Shown: positions 21,166 to 31,738, counted from the stretch's first letter. The stretch: DNA of 64,000 nt from Incurvaria masculella (GCA_946894095.1 OX335658.1:14995001-15059000); one strand, 5' to 3'. The notes: a model not told the origin generated them from the letters alone. Made by a program: numbers and translations.

Positions 21166-21420
21166 TTAAAGTGGCCCAACCCGGCGGGACTAACTCATTC
21201 GCGGGCACGATACAAAACCGTGCTGTCGCGCTCTGCGACCTTCTATGTTTCAAAGAAAAAGACAGGCTACGTAATGAGGAAGATGCTAAATGTCCACAAA
21301 AAAGACAATGTGCATAGTGTATGATTTGGTAAGATTTACGAAAATATTAATTACAAAACGACTTATAGCTAAAAGTAAACCACGATCGCTGTAGTCCAAA
21401 AAAAAAAATTTACAAAAAAA

Positions 21421-21665
21421 TAACCGACTTCAAAGAAAAAGCACTAAAAAGTAAAAAATAATTTCCATTTTTGTAGTTACGATTTCTGTTATTTTTTGAG
21501 TCGGCGTCAGCCGGGCACACGCTGCGCCAATCAAGAGAACCTAACCTAACCTAACCTAACCTAACCTAACCTTGGCTGACACCGACTCAAAAAATAACAG
21601 AAATCGTAACTACAAAAACGGAAATTATTTTTTACTTTTTAGTGCTTTTTCTTTGAAGTCGGTTA
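21421..21665. repeat. 92-bp-arm hairpin with telomere-type repeats in the loop
   Basis: Left arm 21421-21512 and right arm 21574-21665 are about 97% complementary. The 61-base loop contains CCTAA repeated between 21538 and 21571 (nearly seven units), the insect telomere motif. Confidence 0.9.
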
Positions 21666-22008
21666 TTTTTTTTATTTGTTTATTTTTAGTGAATCTGAAG
21701 TACACTTACTAATTTGTACACGTCCTTTCCAATAAAAAAAGAATCACCGAAATCGGTTGGCGTTATATTGAGTTATTCGTCCATTTGTCGCTCACATCTT
21801 AATACAAATTTAAGACTTTTATGATTTTCTCATGGATATCATTGTCAGAACTTAACCAAATAAAAATGGGACCACTTGGAAAGCACTAGCTATCATTTAA
21901 AGAAATAATCATCAAAATCGGTTCACCCAGGCAAAAGTTATGAGGTAACAAACATAAAAAAAAACATACAGACGAATTGATAACCTCCTCCTTTTTTGAA
22001 GTCGGTTA
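21421..22008. mobile_element. TAACCGACTTC-ended element nested in family B element
   Basis: It starts TAACCGACTTCAAAG and ends GAAGTCGGTTA. The first 245 bp form the hairpin described below. The remainder contains blocks such as GAATCACCGAAATCGGTTGG and CAGACGAATTGATAACCTCC that I recognise from many Lepidopteran repeats. Non-coding. Confidence 0.6.
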
Positions 22009-22051
22009 AAAATCTAACAAAAACCAAGATGAGCGGGAAGGCCCACCTTAA

Positions 22052-22618
22052 GTCATGTCACGATAAATTCCATTCGATTATCGAACCTGCTCAAAAAATT
22101 TCACGAGAATTCGTTGAAAAATGCGACCCGTAGAGGAGACCAGGCAATATACGGAAATATTGTTGCCCAAGTTGAACGGATCGCTCGGTTGAAAATAACT
22201 TTGTCAATTTCAATGAAAGATCAATCGAACAGCAGGAACACCATGAAGAAGCTTCGCTTCAATAATGCATGCTAATTGAATATGATCTAGATCTTCCAAT
22301 CGGCTTCGTTCCCAATCGTCTCTCACTTTAATAAAATTCAACGATTGGCGTATGTCGGTCCGTCCGCTTATAACTTGAGAAACACTTGCATGATTTAAAT
22401 GCGGTTTGTACCCATGGATTAAATATTACTTTATTTTGAGTAAAGGCTACTTGCCATCACGCTGAAAAATTGGAGAACACGATGGTTTTTAGCTGTATAC
22501 TAATGCGGGCGGAGCCGCCGGTACTGACTAGTAATGTTTATAAAATGTATTCAAGCTCATAGAAAAATAACCAAGTCCTAATAGCGTTCATTTCCAATAG
22601 AATTTATCTCGAAAATAC
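22052..22618. repeat. Dispersed-repeat tail and spacer
   Basis: The region contains AATGCGACCCGTAGAGGAGA, GAACGGATCGCTCGGTTGAA and GAAGCTTCGCTTCAATAATG, blocks I recognise as part of a common moth repeat. Boundaries are unclear. Confidence 0.35.
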
Positions 22619-22622
22619 TTAC

Positions 22623-22975
22623 ATGCCTATTAATCGAAATGTATTTCCCAATTGAAAAGTTGCCCGGACAATGGAACCGTTTTCCGTCGCATTGTGTGAA
22701 AGTCCTGCGTCCGAGCCGACTTCAGAGTTCGAACGAATCGTTCTATGAGTAATTTCATAAACTTCGCCAAAGGCCTTTGTCGCGGTACGACGCTGTAAAA
22801 TGAGCCAATGGACGAGCCTTGGAGCGAGTTCGGCCCGCTTTTCGAAGGCACATTGATAAAGTGCCTCAAAAGACCACTTTGGTCCGTTGTTGAAATATTC
22901 CAGGCCTGAACAATGTTTATGTTTGACGTGGAACGTTTTTCTTTTCACTTTCAAGGTAATCGTGCACAATTTCAA
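22623..22975 (-). CDS. Candidate coding exon with consensus splice donor
   Basis: A minus-strand frame of about 117 codons without a stop ends at CAT followed by GTAAGTAT (donor at 22622-22617), an excellent donor. Third positions are GC-richer than the flanks. Residues include KWSFEALYQCAFEKRAE and TKAFGEVYEITHRTIRS. There is no ATG at its left limit, so it would be an internal exon; the acceptor is not clear. No family recognised. Confidence 0.35.
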
Positions 22976-23793
22976 TCGAAGTAATAATATGATGAAAGTA
23001 TAGTAGTATGATTTCCAGAATAGGAAATCATTTTGTAGTATTAATATTGCATTTTTTTATTTAATTATTTATTTAAGCCTTTCTAGCTCACACATTAAAT
23101 TATTTGAACCTAAGCACATCTTAAATCGTTCTAGTGTCATTCACTGCAGGGCTTAGGCCTCTCTCAACCTTATAGGTTTTAATGTTGTGGATATTTTCCT
23201 CCCTGGGTGACCAACCTTATCTGGGAGTAGATACTTGTAGTATGATTTGATATTTATTGTGCAGTTACACTTACAGTACTTTTAGTATAACTATATATTT
23301 ACATTTAACAATATTATGCAAAAAGCTAAGCATGGTGAGTCCCGAAAACAATTTACAATATTAAACATACAGTTATACAGATACAGTTACACAATACAGA
23401 TTTGAAATAAAATATAAAATAAAATTTAATTCTCAATACATGTTTTTTTAGTTATTATTTTTCTTTATTTTCTTCTTATTCAGCTTACTATTATTTTTTT
23501 TCACATCACTTTACCATATTTTAATGCTATCTTATTTCTAACAGATTCGTTTTATACGTGAAACAATTTTTTTGTTTTGTATATATTTTTTTGTCCTACC
23601 TATTCACTCACTTTTTATGCTCTCACTGCATATTAGCAAATAAGCCATTTACTTTTCACTTCATTTCTTGGAAGTTTTTTCTCTAACACTCATACTGGAA
23701 CCGACACTACACTGAGCACGATGTCACAATATTGCCATTAAATATTTTATGTTAACACCGTTACGTATCTGAGATAGAAGTAACTTATTTACA
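22976..23793. other. AT-rich spacer, no feature seen
   Basis: No gene recognised. CTGCAGGGCTTAGGCCTCTC near 23145 resembles a phrase of Lepidopteran non-LTR sequences but is too short to call. Confidence 0.35.
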
Positions 23794-24065
23794 AACCGGC
23801 CAAGTGCGAGTCGGACTCGCACACCAAGGGTTCCGTACCATCAACACCAAAAAATCACGTTTTTTGTATGGAGCCCCCCTTTAATTTTTAGTATTATTTT
23901 ATTTTACCTATTTGTTGTTATAGCGAAAAATAAATACACACTCTGTGAAAATTTCAGCTGCCTACCTATTACGGTTCATGAGATACAGCCCTGTGACAGA
24001 CGGACGGACAGCGGAGGCTTAGTAATAGGGTTCCGTTTTCACCCTTTGGGTACGAAACCCTAAAA
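23794..24065 (-). repeat. GGGTTCCGTACCC repeat, copy 5
   Basis: Well-kept reverse copy: AAACCGGCCAAGTGCGAGTC at its start, GACGGACGGACAGCGGAGGC near its end, and TTTGGGTACGAAACCCT at its limit. Confidence 0.9.
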
Positions 24066-25206
24066 AATATATAAGTCAGTTTGAAGCTGTATTCTTTAAT
24101 GACATGACATCTGAAAAGTTCTTCTCTTACTGTATATTGGTCAGGCGCGCTCTATCTTTGGTACTTCTTTTTAGAAATGAGCTAAAACCACAGAGCTGGC
24201 ATGCACGCGCAGCGTACATCCTATTTCTATGGATAAAACCCTATTCGGGTATTTTAAATTGTATATTTGTATGAAAAATTCGCTCGTTTTGCTATCGATA
24301 AATTTACGTTTTATGTAAAGTATGGATTAATCCGGTTAACTCTAGCAGTATTAACTTTTAATTAATTAATTAGTAGTATTAACTCTAGTAGTAACAGTAA
24401 GGGTTTTAAAATGTGTTTATGTTGTATTTGTACGGCATTAAGTTGTACTTTTTGCCCACTTTAGTGCAATAAACACAAATACATAAATGCATATTAATGC
24501 ATTCGATAAAAACGGTATACGTGCGTTAATTTTCAAACATTCTAAAATAAGGAACACAGTGTGGTTGGTAAGTGTTCTCTAAACCAACATATTTTGAGAA
24601 ATATTAAAATATATTTCCAGATAATCGGACTTTTCAATGGATATATATTTTAACGTGAAGTTTTATGACTGTTTTAAATATTATTTGATACAGGTATAAA
24701 CGACTGCAACTACGTAGTTAAATGTAGCATAATTTCTATGATGCAGAAACAAAATAAATACTAATAAATAATAATAATAAATAAATAATCCATAAAATTT
24801 CATCTAAGACAGGTACACGCATCATATGTAAATCACATATATTTTAAATATTTATTTAATATATTTTCCTGAACTCACGCTTGAATCTCAAGTTAGTTTT
24901 CAGACAACCCTTGCCGTTTACACCCAATTTAAGTCAAACATTTTAAAGGAGGGAAAATGTGCTTTACCAACTGTGACATGCAACGTTAACATGCAATAAG
25001 ACGGTGCATACATGCTACAATTCATTCATGGAATTTCTCAATTTTTGGTTGTGTAGATGTTGTAGCATTCCGGAATAAATGTATTCGGAAATTTGTTCTA
25101 GTTTTAAGCTGTCTTTCGGATAAAAGACGCTCTACTTTGTAAGGTACATAATAATTATAAACCTTTTATTTCTGAAGCTTACAGTTCGAAATTCAAATCG
25201 TGTTCT
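24066..25206. other. AT-rich spacer, no feature seen
   Basis: Contains a short direct duplication around TAGTATTAACTCTAG (24344-24390). No gene or element was recognised. Confidence 0.35.
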
Positions 25207-26339
25207 TCACTACATAGTATAAAACAAAGTCGCTTTCTCTGTCCCTATATCCCCATGTTCGCTTAAATCTTTAAAACTACGCAACGGATTTTGATGCGGT
25301 TTTTTTTAATAGATAGAGTAATTAAAGAGGAAGGTTTATATGTATAATAACATCCATTAAATAGTGGAGAAATACTGTTATTTTTGAGGTTTCCAATGTG
25401 ATGTCATAAAAAAAGACGTGTGGCACTCGGGGACTGCCGCGGTAAAGCTATTGCATAGCATTTTGTATCAAGTTATGCCGGCCCGCCCCCGCCGCCGCCC
25501 CCGGCCCCGCTCCCCCTGGTGTGAAGTAGCACTACCGGCATCGCCCGTCGGAGTGGGGAGCGTGAGGTTTTTTTTCGTTACGGAATTTCTGGATTCGGTC
25601 CCCGCGCTCAAGGCCCTCGATAGAAGCTATGCAATAGCTTAAAAAATCATTTTTCCGCTTACATTACAAACGCAGGCTGAACCCTACGAGATTTGTCAAA
25701 TCACTACATAGTATAAAACAAAGTCGCTTTCTCTGTCCCTATATCCCCATGTATGCTTAAATCTTTAAAACTAAGCAACGGATTTTGATGCGGTTTTTTT
25801 TAATAGATAGAGTGATTGAAGAGGAAGGCTTATATGTATAATAACATGCTTTAAATAGTGGAGAAGTACTGTTATTTTTGAGGTTTCCAATGTGATGTCG
25901 TAAAAAAATTTTTTTTTCCGCTTACATTGCAAACGCAGGCTGAACCCTACGAGATTTATCAAAATAATGTACTAAGTATTGTACACATTGAAAAGGTCTA
26001 CAGTAAACTCCGCGATGGTATATTTCTATCTCTTATGGATATCCCACAATAACATTTTATTGTCATTTACTTTTTACGACAAATTATGGCTAATTTTCGA
26101 AGCGATTTTAACCAATACAGCATTAATCCTTATCCAATTAAATATCTTAATACATTGTTGATTTAATATAGATCTATATGGCCCATTACAGCATGTGATT
26201 TAAATAAATATTTTCGAAGATATTACAGATTTAAAAATTGCGGGACGTAGCGTTTGCGACGGTACCGGCCGGACGGGGCGGGGCGGGAGCCATTCAGATA
26301 TATTTCATACCCGTGCGAAGCCGGAGCGGGCCGCTAGTC
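25207..26339 (-). mobile_element. Left arm: CCGGCTTCGCACGGGT-type element
   Basis: The element reads in reverse from 26339 (ACTAGCGGCCCGCTCCGGCT) to 25207. Within it the segment starting TCACTACATAGTATAAAACA occurs twice (25207 and 25703), so about 260 bp are directly duplicated around a GC-rich block ending CCCCTGGTGTGAAGTAGCAC that also occurs at 20140-20172. Non-coding. Confidence 0.7.
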
Positions 26340-26638
26340 TTAAATAAAGTCTCTAATTTTAGAGTGCCTGCGGAAAAAATGCTTCTCTAGCTCTTTCCAA
26401 TGTTGTAGATCTAATGATTCTCTCCTCCAGGGCCAGCTGTTAATTTGATTTCATCCTACCATCTTTTGTGTAGCCCGCCTTTCGTCCGTTTACCATCTCT
26501 TGGATGCCAATTTAGAATAGTTTTTTTTCATTGTTTGCTGCAGATCCCGTTCGGCGCCATTTTTGCTGATCAATTTTAGTTAAAGTATCCGTTAGCTTGT
26601 TCTGGGTCTGATGGGTTCGTCATTTCATGCTGTTGTTT
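26340..26638. other. Left part of the spacer between the arms
   Basis: No inverted match to the other side of the spacer and no gene recognised. Confidence 0.4.
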
Positions 26639-26890
26639 TTAGAGTTGCGTACCCAAAGGGTGAAAACGGAACCCTATTACTAAGCCTCCGATGTCCATCC
26701 GTCCGTCCGTCCATCCGTCCGTCCGTCAAAAGGCTGAATCTCATGAATCGTAATAGGTAGGCAGCTGAAATTTTCACATAGTGGGTATTTATTTTGTCGC
26801 TATAACAACAAATAGGTAAAATAAAAAAAAATAAAAAATTGCAGGACCCATACAAAAAACCGGTTTGTTTTTTGTGTTAAATCTTGTACA
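26639..26890 (+). repeat. GGGTTCCGTACCC repeat, copy 6 (3' truncated)
   Basis: It begins TTGCGTACCCAAAGGGTGAA and runs through TTTATTTTGTCGCTATAAC, then breaks off where the next copy starts, before the GAGTCCGACTCGC end. Confidence 0.85.
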
Positions 26891-26896
26891 ACCTTT

Positions 26897-27186
26897 CGTA
26901 CCCAAAAGGTGAAACGGAACCCTATTACTAAGCCTCCGCTGTCCGTCCGTCCGTCCGTCCGTCCGTCCGTCTGTCACAGGGGCGTATCTCAGTAACCATA
27001 ACAGATAGAAAGCTGAAATTTTCACAGAGTGTGTATTTATTTTGCCGCTATAACAAAAAATAGGTAAGTTTAAAAAAATTAATTAAAGGGGGTCCCCATA
27101 CAAAAAACTTGATTTTTTTGTAATAAATCTTTTACAATAGTACGGAACCCTTCGTGTGCGATTCCGACTCGCACTTGGCCGGTTTT
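26897..27186 (+). repeat. GGGTTCCGTACCC repeat, copy 7 (tandem with copy 6)
   Basis: Complete copy immediately following copy 6 in the same orientation, from TTCGTACCCAAAAGGTGAAA to CGACTCGCACTTGGCCGG. It lies in the spacer of the large inverted repeat. Confidence 0.85.
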
Positions 27187-27626
27187 CTAATACCCAGCGT
27201 ACTTTTTTCCATTGTTTTTCGCGAGGTTTGCAGTCTGTCTCTACGTACTTTGCCGTACTCATCCACTCAGAAAACTATGCTACATATACAGGTTAAATTA
27301 TATAATTTTCTTTTAGGTAGATTTGTGACCCACGCGAGTGACTGACGAGGGTCGGCAGCGAACTTGAGACAAATGGCCCTTCCTCTGGCCCTAATTAATT
27401 ATCCACATTGAAATTCATTGGACGGAGAAGGGAGGTGGTGTCATATAACCCTTTATGCTGTGGTAAGTTTGTGTGATGTTAACGAATCTAATTTAACGGC
27501 GTACAAACAGTACATTGTAGCACGCAGTGTCAATTTATCCCTGGGTTCGTTTGAGGGTTTATACTGGGGTTTGTCTGGACGCGGTAGGAGCAAAACTGAG
27601 TCCCACAAATACTACGATATATTGTT
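27187..27626. other. Right part of the spacer between the arms
   Basis: No gene recognised; an open frame at 27418-27672 runs into the repeat arm and is not credible. Confidence 0.4.
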
Positions 27627-28775
27627 GACTAGCGGCCCGCTCCGGCTTCGCACGGGTATGAAATATATCTGAATGGCTCCCGCCGCCCCGTCCGGCCGGT
27701 ACCGCCGCAAACGCTACGTCCCGCAATTTTTAAATCTGTAATATCTTCGAAAATATTTATTTAAATCATATATATGCTGTAATGGGCCATATAGATCTAT
27801 ATTAAATCAACAATGTATTAAGATATTTAATTGGATAAGGATTAATGATGTATTGGTTAAAATCGCTTCGAAAATTAGCCATAATTTGTCGTAAAAAGTA
27901 AATGACAATAAAATGTTATTGTAGGATATCCATAAGAGATAGAAATATACCATCGCGGAGTTTACTGTAGACCTTTTCAATGTGTACAATACTTAGTACA
28001 TTATTTTGATAAATCTCGTAGGGTTCAGCCTGCGTTTGCAATGTAAGCGAAAAAAAAATATTTTTTTACGACATCACATTGGAAACCTCAAAAATAACAG
28101 TACTTCTCCACTATTTAAAGCATGTTATTATACATATAAGCCTTCCTTTTCAATCACTCTATCTATTAAAAAAAACCGCATCAAAATCCGTTGCTTAGTT
28201 TTAAAGATTTAAGCATACATGGGGATATAGGGACAGAGAAAGCGACTTTGTTTTATACTATGTAGTGATTTGACAAATCTCGTAGGGTTCAGCCTGCGTT
28301 TGTAATGTAAGCGGAAAAATGATTTTTTAAGCTATTGCATAGCTTCTATCGATGGCCTTGAGCGCGGGGACCGAATCCAGAAATTCCGTAACGAAAAAAA
28401 ACCTCACGCTCCCCACTCCGACGGGCGATGCCGGTAGCGTTACTTCACACCAGGGGGAGCGGGGCCGGGGGCGGCGGCGGGAGCGGCGGCGGGGGCGGGC
28501 CGGCATAACTTGATACAAAATGCTATGCAATAAGCTTTACCGCGGCAGTCCCCGAGTGCCACACGTCTTTTTTTATGACATCACATTGGAAACCTCAAAA
28601 ATAACAGTATTTCTCCACTATTTAATGGATGTTATTATACATATAAACCTTCCTCTTGAATCACTCTATCTATTAAAAAAAACCACATCAAAATCCGTTG
28701 CGTAGTTTTAAAGATTTAAGCGAACATGGGGATATAGGGACAGAGAAAGCGACTTTGTTTTATAATATGTAGTGA
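27627..28775 (+). mobile_element. Right arm: CCGGCTTCGCACGGGT-type element
   Basis: Forward copy of the same element as the left arm, from ACTAGCGGCCCGCTCCGGCT to CTATGTAGTGA, with the same internal duplication. Confidence 0.7.
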
Positions 28776-29330
28776 TAATGCAAATTATAAAAAAAGTCAT
28801 GAAAAAGTCTTGGAATTAACTTCTAGAAGATCTTGTACAATGCCTATTAATTAGCTTATTCAAAAAATGTTTAATGCTTCAAAAGTTGTGTGGAAATTAA
28901 AAATAATCAAATTTAAACCGATTGTATAAATTGAAAATCATAAAATATTAATGTTTGTCAATAAAAAAATCTGATAAAATCCAAACTTATTTATCGTTCA
29001 TTAATCGAATTAAAATAAATGTATACAACTTGTTTTGAATGCTTTCCAAAATTGTATCATTCAAGTAGTTTAAATGGTTTAAATATAAATACAGAATTTA
29101 ACGACCAGGTTTATATATTTTTTTTATTTCAGAGAATCAAAATTTCATCTTAAGCGGCCACACAGGTCCCAATCCACAAACCAATCCCAGATCTACACAG
29201 AACGGCACAAATCGCACAATTTCAGCAAGAACACATTTAAGTCTCGTCTCCGTCGCCGCAACTAGGACGCGTCCGTAATATTAGCACGGCCCCTCGCCCC
29301 ACCGGACCCCCCCCCTCCCCCTCAGCGGGG
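28776..29330. other. Spacer leading into a GC-rich promoter-like block
   Basis: AT-rich to about 29150, then cytosine-rich with CACCGGACCCCCCCCCTCCC near 29300. No frame stands out. Confidence 0.4.
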
Positions 29331-29338
29331 TATTAGCG

Positions 29339-29480
29339 CCTATAAAAGGCCTTTATGTGTGCGTTGACTCGACCGTCTCTTCTATAAATACACGAGTCGC
29401 CGTCAGCGGGACATCTATAAACGCGCAGACAGACTTTTGACGTGCTTTTGTTCTACCGCGAAACGACGCCGAGTGCTGCG
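29339..29480 (+). promoter_or_regulatory. Candidate core promoter region with three TATA-like boxes
   Basis: CCTATAAAAGG (29340), TCTATAAATACACGAGTCGC (29381) and CATCTATAAACGCGCAGAC (29409) lie within 80 bases, each followed by CG-rich sequence of the sort found around insect start sites. No gene is identified downstream; a TTAA element lies at 29572. Activity is not shown. Confidence 0.35.
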
Positions 29481-29571
29481 AACTCCATTATCGGCAATAT
29501 CGAATATTCGATCAGCGTTGAATAGCTTATTGAATAGCTATGAATAGCTTATAACTATGGCTTAAGGATGT

Positions 29572-29940
29572 TCCGACCCATACAATGTTTTTTTTACACA
29601 GAACGCAAAAAGTATTGCACTTTAAGGCACGAATTCGTCAAAAATATTAAATATAGCCATAGTAGTTGCAGCGATAACATATTCACAATTTCAGGTTTAA
29701 TGGTTTCGTTGTAATTGCCGATTAGAAGTTTTACACCGTTAGATGGCAATGTTAAATAAAAATCGTATTCAAATAAATTGTAACAAAACCAATAATCCTG
29801 AAATTGTGAAATTGTTTGCGCTGCAAGTAATATGACTATATTAAACTTTTCTTATAAATTCGTGGCTTAAAGTGCAATATTTTTTGCGTTATGCGTGCAA
29901 ACAACTTTATATGGGTCGGAACAGCCTTAAGAACGGCCCG
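29572..29940 (-). mobile_element. TTAA-flanked 370-bp element, family A, copy 2
   Basis: Opposite orientation to copies 1 and 3. TTAA lies at 29572-29575 and 29937-29940, with ends TTAAGGATGTTCCGACC and GGTCGGAACAGCCTTAA. Confidence 0.8.
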
Positions 29941-29944
29941 TAAG

Positions 29945-30240
29945 CTATGATCCCCATACTAACGTAGTTAACAAATTATTTGAACAAACCCTGTTCAAAT
30001 TTGCTTGATATTTGGTATCTAATATTCGAAAATAGTTATGTGTTTGCACCTTTTTATTTTCGCTGAAAAATCTAAAGCCAGTCAAATAACAGGCAAAAGA
30101 AAATCTTCACACAATTGTTTTTTTACTCTGTTGTCTGACCCAGGATGGATTTTTCGAAAATACAAACGCGTGCAGACATAGATATTTGTTGCGTTAAGTG
30201 GGTTTCCAATGATTAGTTAACTTTATTAAAATTTGTAAAT
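29945..30240. mobile_element. Inverted-repeat element E, uninterrupted copy
   Basis: Matches the outer parts of 19358-20640: GTAAGCTATG, ACGTAGTTAACAAATTATTT, TGATATTTGGTATCTAATAT, CTCTGTTGTCTGACC, and the inverted end CCAATGATTAGTTAACTTTA. It starts five bases after the family A element. Confidence 0.55.
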
Positions 30241-30373
30241 CTTTATCTAGAAGAGCGTGCTAGTACAATACAGCAATTAGGTTGATATCTCCATCTTTAT
30301 AGTCAAAATGCCTAAGTGTAGGATTAATACGCGAAATCAGCGCCATCTAGTAGAAGATATACATATATATATT

Positions 30374-30728
30374 TTTATGTAGCTGGGCATGGATGGTTAA
30401 TACCAAACTGACCGTCACACATAGGAACTCGGTGCAATATCAGGACCTTCCTCATATTGGTCGGTTACATTGAACTGGATGGAAAGCACGGACAATTTTA
30501 ATTGCTGCTTCGACTATCGTTCTTTCAATGCGATGGTACCAACTCGGGATGGGGAATTGACCCTACGACCTAGAAAGTAAGGAACCTACAGTTTTACGTG
30601 GAATCCGACCCACGGCGAGCCTCATCGGCTGAAAGTGGTCGCGCATCCAGGATCCAACCGCGCTCAGAGTTGCTTCACCAAGCTTACCGAATCGCAAGGC
30701 GTCGCGCCACTGGGCTACCGAGGCTTAC
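30374..30728 (-). mobile_element. tRNA-derived SINE, subfamily T
   Basis: Body blocks match family S (GAACTGGATGGAAAGCACGG, GATGGTACCAAC), but the head is different: in SINE orientation it reads GCCTCGGTAGCCCAGTGGCG with box A TAGCCCAGTGG. Other subfamily T copies are at 36340-36655 and 56650-57031. Confidence 0.75.
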
Positions 30729-30808
30729 AGTTTCTTGTTTTATTGTCGACCCAGTGATTCCCCCTTTTGTCGATTAGAACATACTCAAGAAGTTTGTTGC
30801 CTAACATA

Positions 30809-30958
30809 ATTGGCTGGATAGTGCAGCGGTTACCAATCCAAAAGTCACAGGTCCGAATCATGTTTCAGACGAATGACCAGACCGAAACTATTTCTGATCA
30901 TTGTCAAAACCTGGTTACAATGCTTCAATGTTGATCTTGCTGTGTACCCTTAAATCAA
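30809..30958 (+). repeat. tRNA-like fragment related to the 1401-1745 retroposon
   Basis: GGCTGGATAGTGCAGCGGTT and CACAGGTCCGAATCA give box A and box B-like sequences, followed by CTGGTTACAATGCTTCAATG, which matches the right arm at 1689-1708. The left arm is absent. Confidence 0.45.
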
Positions 30959-31148
30959 TAAGAAGTTTAATTTAGTATCCGTAATGAGATACAATGCTCC
31001 CAGATACATTGACGTAAGGACCGGCCCTTCCATTCAACAAAAATGGAGCAACGAAAGTGGTGCTTTATGCATCGCCAGACAGCCGCTCGCTGCCGTCATG
31101 CGCCCGTGCGTCGCCTTTGGATAATAATGGGCTCCTAAAATGCCCAAT

Positions 31149-31236
31149 TGTGTGGTAAAACCTTGCAAGAATGACGTAAAAACCGCACAGAAAGACGAAC
31201 TATCGAAATACCGCCACAAGCGACAGAATTGAATGA
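31149..31236 (+). pseudogene. Possible THAP-like fragment
   Basis: ATG-started frame giving MPNCVVKPCKNDVKTAQK, which matches the usual opening of THAP zinc fingers (M-P-x-C-x4-C-K/H-N). It stops after 29 codons before any further THAP landmark. If real it is a broken remnant; the match is short. Confidence 0.2.
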
Positions 31237-31423
31237 AAGGGCATATCCTTACATTTTACATATCAATGGCCGACAGTGCGATTACGCAAAATTTGAGGAT
31301 GGTGCCGCGGTACGTGTAGGTGCGCCCCCGTCATTTCTAAAGCTCGATTACGAAGCCGTTTTTCATCCACCTACATCCAGCACGGACCAATCTGTGTCGA
31401 CAATAGGTCAACTTTTGAGGTAG
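31229..31423 (+). CDS. Open frame of unclear status
   Basis: About 64 codons without a true ATG, in a different frame from the preceding fragment (residues such as YPYILHINGRQCDYAKFEDG). Codon thirds are mixed. It could be an exon or chance. Confidence 0.15.
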   Translation: MNERAYPYILHINGRQCDYAKFEDGAAVRVGAPPSFLKLDYEAVFHPPTSSTDQSVSTIGQLLR

Positions 31424-31690
31424 TTGACTAGACGAGCAGACGAAATAGGCGTTTACCTCCCCGCATTTGACAGTTCTTTGCCGTTTCGTAATACCAATTC
31501 GACGCGAAATGTATGGAGTTGACCTAATTGCTGCGGGTAGCGCTGAGTGCCGCACCATTTGTGAATGCATCGATTTCGTAATCGCAAAAGCTGTCATATT
31601 GCTGTAAGTACAGCAACCTACACCCAATTTTGTGCTTCGTAAATGCACTGCCGATATAAATATGCAAAATATTCTTAGGTTTCCCAGATT

Positions 31691-31738
31691 CTAACAGCTA
31701 ACCTTAATATATTTTCTAATATTAAGGTTAGCTGTTAG
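31691..31738. repeat. Perfect 20-bp hairpin
   Basis: CTAACAGCTAACCTTAATAT at 31691-31710 is exactly complementary to 31719-31738, with an 8-base loop. It sits just before a retrotransposon-like 3' end. Confidence 0.85.

Larger units (their letters stand above)
21166..22051 (-). mobile_element. TTAA-flanked element, family B, with nested insertion
   Basis: TTAA lies at 21166-21169 and 22048-22051. The left part is the reverse complement of 180-435 (GGCGGGACTAACTCATTCGC and onward). It is interrupted after GCTGTAGTC, resumes at AAAAATCTAACAAAAACCAA, and then jumps to the far end GATGAGCGGG...CCACCTTAA, so an internal segment has also been deleted. Confidence 0.7.
25207..28775. repeat. 3.57-kb inverted repeat (head-to-head element pair)
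   Basis: Left arm 25207-26339 and right arm 27627-28775 are inverted copies, about 97% identical over ~1.13 kb by eye, separated by ~1.29 kb of non-matching sequence. Each arm, read outward from the centre, starts ACTAGCGGCCCGCTCCGGCT and ends CTATGTAGTGA. The right arm has a longer GCCGCCGCTCCC run near 28465-28500 than the left. Confidence 0.9.

Noticed and set aside
21538..21571. True telomere or subtelomere
   Set aside because: Only about seven units within the loop of a hairpin element; no long array and no subtelomeric retrotransposons.
26625..27025. Minus-strand ORFs sharing a TDGRTDGRTDG-type peptide (also at 762, 45729 and 56477)
   Set aside because: Translations of the GTCCGTCC block of the GGGTTCCGTACCC repeat.
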